A DNA stretch of 64,000 nucleotides from Limanda limanda. Lineage: Eukaryota > Chordata > Actinopteri > Pleuronectiformes > Pleuronectidae. The stretch spans positions 9,577,491 to 9,641,490 of the forward strand of contig NC_083646.1 of the NCBI RefSeq assembly GCF_963576545.1. The letters run 5' to 3'. Under the pieces are notes generated by a model that saw only the letters and a program-made list of their open reading frames with translations, was not told where the DNA came from and did no database searches. Below, in pieces: positions 61,029 to 64,000 of this stretch; the stretch's first letter is position 1, and each line of letters opens with the position of its first letter. Made by a program: the position numbers and the translations under genes.

Positions 61029-63599
61029 GTGTAGACTCAACGGAGCAGGTTAATGTTAAGGTGTGTTTCACATTTATCTCACGTGGACCAGTGATTTGGA
61101 CACTTCCTGGTCCGTCTGAAAGACAAACAGAGATTTGTAGATTTCAATGTTTGGCAGTGTGAGCTCTGGTCCAGAAACAGACAGTTTGTCTCCAATCCAC
61201 TGAAAGTGAGCAGGAGGTCTGGAGACAGCTGAGCACGTCAGGCTGACGTTCGAGCCGTCCTCATAATAAAGTTCAGATGGAAACAGATTTAAACTTGTAT
61301 TTTCTGGGCCAACTGAAAGTAGAACAACAGCCTAGAAGAAAATCAACAAGATGTAACGTTAGTTGCAAGAGAAATGAAAAAGCGTAGGGCCCACACCCTG
61401 ACTCGTAGTGAGGTGCAGGTTATTCACTCACAGCTGAGGAAGAGGAACACTGGATCACTGGTGCCGTTACTGACAGGATTTACCACACGACACCTGAACG
61501 GTCCCTGGTCGTAACGGGTCACATTGAAAATAGTGAGTTTGGAGCCCCCATCAGTGAACTGAACTCTGTCGCTGGCTGTGACCTCCGAGCTGCCGTTCAG
61601 CCAGAGGAAGGAGAGCGAGGATCCAGAGGAGGAGCAGGACAGACGGACGGAGCTGATGAACTCTACCAAGTCTGGGCTGCTGGTTGTTATCATCACATTG
61701 GAGACTGGCTCTGTGGGCGGAGGAGATAAAGGGGAAACAAATGTAAAAGTCAACACCACAATGACGAGGAATGATTTCCATCTGAACCATGAAAGTTGTA
61801 GCTGATGTTTGAGGTTTGATTTAATCCTGCTGAGCCTGAAAGCAATAATGCACCAACCAAATGAAGTGAAAATCATGAAAAACGTAACAAATAATCCGTA
61901 ACACCACCATCTGTGACACACATTCATTTTTTCTTATCTTCAACCAAACGTTGACATCGTTATTGTACAGGAATTTTCAAAAACGCATGACAGAGAGGCA
62001 CCAACTTCTCCTCTCACCAACTTCTCCTCTCACCAACTTCAACTTTTTTGCGTAATTTATCAGTGGCAAGATGTAAGGACATAATTTGATTTATGAATGC
62101 ATACTTTATACTTAACTATCCAATAGGTTGCAAACACCTACATGTAACATAGAGTGACAGCAATTCTAGCCATTCATGGATGTGCTTTTGGGATGGGTGA
62201 TGCAAGAAGAGGAAGATATACTGGGATGCTGTGGGAGACATCTTCAGACTTGGGGGTCGATAATTGCTCATGTTAATCTGTTAGTGTTTGTTTATTGTTC
62301 CACCTTCTGTTCTTGATGCATCAAGTCTACATTAAAATCTTCTGCATTAGACATCAGCTGCTGCTTGAATCCTCCTTCACCATCTTTTAGAAAACTTCCA
62401 GAACAGTTATGGGGCCTTGTTGCATTCTCCTCTACGATCATAGAATTTAAGGGGTTCTCAAAAAATTGTCTTTGCTGTGATCTAACATCAGCCTTTGTCC
62501 CCTAGATTGGGATGCCAGGCAATTATCTGCTTTTCCCTGTTAACACAACCCTAACAGCAAAGATCCATTGTTGAACTAACTCCCACATGGTTTGTGTTTT
62601 AACATTTTTTTCACAAAACAAAACAATTTTAAAAAACATAAATTTTTTTGCCTTTTGTATGAAAGCATTAGATGTTGCAATCTGTAATTGTTTGGGAGAC
62701 TTCAGTCCTGGTGGTGGAAGGAGATGTATCAGTAACAGCAGCGAGGCCACTACTCTTTACTCATTATTGTTATTTCTACAGCTCTCACAGCTGCGTCTGT
62801 ACACTCTGTAGATAATTGAAATGAAGCCAAGTGAGACTCAAAACTGCCTCAATAATCTAAACAGTAGGTTGAAGAGGTCAATAAAACCCTCAATAAGCTT
62901 CTTTATATTAATATGCGTGACTTAACAGATTCAATGAAAATGCATAATTTTTCTTGAAATTTGCAGAGACAAACCCACACATTTATTGTTGGAATTGAAT
63001 ATGTGCTCACCATATATCATCAGTCTGGTGCTTCCACTTTTATCTGCATCAGATGTTATAAGGTCAACACTGTAATATCCACTGTCTTTAAGAGCCAAAT
63101 TCCTGAGCTCCAGGGATCCACTAGATATGAAGAGGGTGATCCTGTCTTCATACTCTGGTGTAGGTCTATTCGAACCTGAGCTAAAGCTTAATATTTTACT
63201 TTGATTAACTTTCCAGATCACAACGGTGATTGTCACAGGTGGTTCTTGTGGTGTCAGCTTTGTGGTGAATAGCACCTTCCCTCCTACAGTTGCATTCAGA
63301 AGATCGTCAACCAACACCCCACCGCCTTCACACAAACCTGGACGAGACAAATTAAAGACGGACCGTAAAGGAGACTTTTATATCATTAAATATTGAAATA
63401 TAATCCAGATTGTTTTGGATTTTGTTGCAAACAGTAATTAAATTTCATTGGTTAAAAAAAACAAAGGTTAACACGACTTTTCTACAACCACAAAACAGTT
63501 AATATGTCAAAGTTCTTGCTTCTTACCTGTAAAGGTCACACAAAGAACGCAAAGTAAAATCAACAGGTTCATTGTTCCCTCTTCCTGAGACGTGCAGAT

Positions 63600-64000
63600 G
63601 AGACGAGCTCAACACTGACACTGTTCCAACAACCTTTGCACCATGAGAGCAACCCAATGAAACTGCAGCAACACATTCAAGTCTATGGTGGAGAGGCTGC
63701 AACATGTCTCCCTCTTCTGGTGAAACTTGAACATCACAGATCAACAGGACAAAACATCGGAGCGACAATTATATAAATATTTTTAAAAACACGTTATACA
63801 CAAAGTATTTTCTGTCCTTCCAACGAAAACGTTTTAGAAATGTGCAAATTCAAATAAACACCCAAACAAAACTTGCTCTCACACTTTCTCCTAACAGTTC
63901 CTATAATATTTTGTATATTGAGCTTCATCATAGTAAGTTCCTTTTTAATCATTCCCAGTAAACAGGAAATAGTGATACTTAATCAGATCAACTGCTGGAA
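63600..64000. other. Upstream flank of gene D, continuing off the right edge
   Basis: Nearly identical to the upstream flank of gene C (about 52530-52930). No exon is visible. The duplicated unit is cut by the window end, so another copy may follow. Confidence 0.5.

Larger units (their letters stand above)
58521..63572 (-). pseudogene. CEACAM-like gene D: damaged tandem copy of gene C
   Basis: Exons matching gene C: signal 63572-63527, N domain 63337-63011, A domain 61710-61432, transmembrane 59973-59865, then 59595-59555, 59460-59411 and tail 58721-58521. These keep frame, phases and both ITIMs (VTYTDI, SEYAEV). The extracellular middle is broken. The first B exon (right edge 61314) loses its second half, its donor, the whole next A exon and the following intron, and joins directly to the last B exon near 61120. 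That last B exon is split by about 850 bases of repeat DNA (60179-61028) with loss of about 95 exon bases. Reading on from the truncated B exon meets a TAA near 61080. Because all Ig introns are phase 1, splicing 61432 directly to 59973 would give an intact N-A-transmembrane-ITIM receptor, so it may not be fully dead. Confidence 0.72.

Overview
The window is vertebrate genomic DNA, most probably from a percomorph teleost; I cannot name the species. The evidence is short-intron genes with GT-AG splicing, long CA/TG/TA microsatellites, fish-type dispersed repeats, a fish-type TLR22-like receptor, a small array of CXCR3-type chemokine receptors and a tandem CEACAM-like immunoglobulin cluster. All multi-exon models were joined by eye from splice sites and reading phase. 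Exon coordinates are in the evidence fields.

Layout. (1) 0-11.2 kb: three CXCR3-family receptors. The first (+) is a conventional CXCR3 that enters from the left edge. The second (-) has lost several signalling and disulfide residues and looks like an atypical or scavenger receptor. The third (-) is a conventional but more divergent paralogue. (2) 14-15.2 kb: cornifelin (cnfn, PLAC8 family). (3) 16.2-20.3 kb: a Toll-like receptor of the fish TLR21/22/23 group with one coding exon. (4) 20.5-24.9 kb (-): prr19, a meiotic proline-rich protein. (5) 26.8-30.0 kb (+): pafah1b3, a catalytic subunit of PAF acetylhydrolase 1B, divergent to prr19. (6) 31.4-64 kb: four CEACAM-like genes, all on the minus strand, plus one broken plus-strand relative. 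Gene A has an N domain, eight Ig domains and a GPI signal. Gene B has N-A-B domains and a short hydrophobic tail. Gene C has N plus four Ig domains, a transmembrane segment and a two-ITIM tail. Gene D is a tandem copy of C, damaged by a deletion and a repeat insertion.

The cnfn - prr19 - pafah1b3 - CEACAM order recalls human chromosome 19q13.2, so this looks like an ancient linkage block. In the fish it also holds a TLR gene and has the CXCR3 array as a neighbour. Functionally the window is rich in innate immunity genes: chemokine sensing, a pattern-recognition receptor, and a fast-evolving family of GPI-anchored and ITIM-bearing adhesion receptors. The C/D pair is the most dynamic part. It is a duplication of about 11 kb in which Ig frameworks and flanks are nearly unchanged while the presumed ligand-facing loops of the V domain differ strongly. 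Between the copies lie further direct repeats and an inverted pseudogene fragment.
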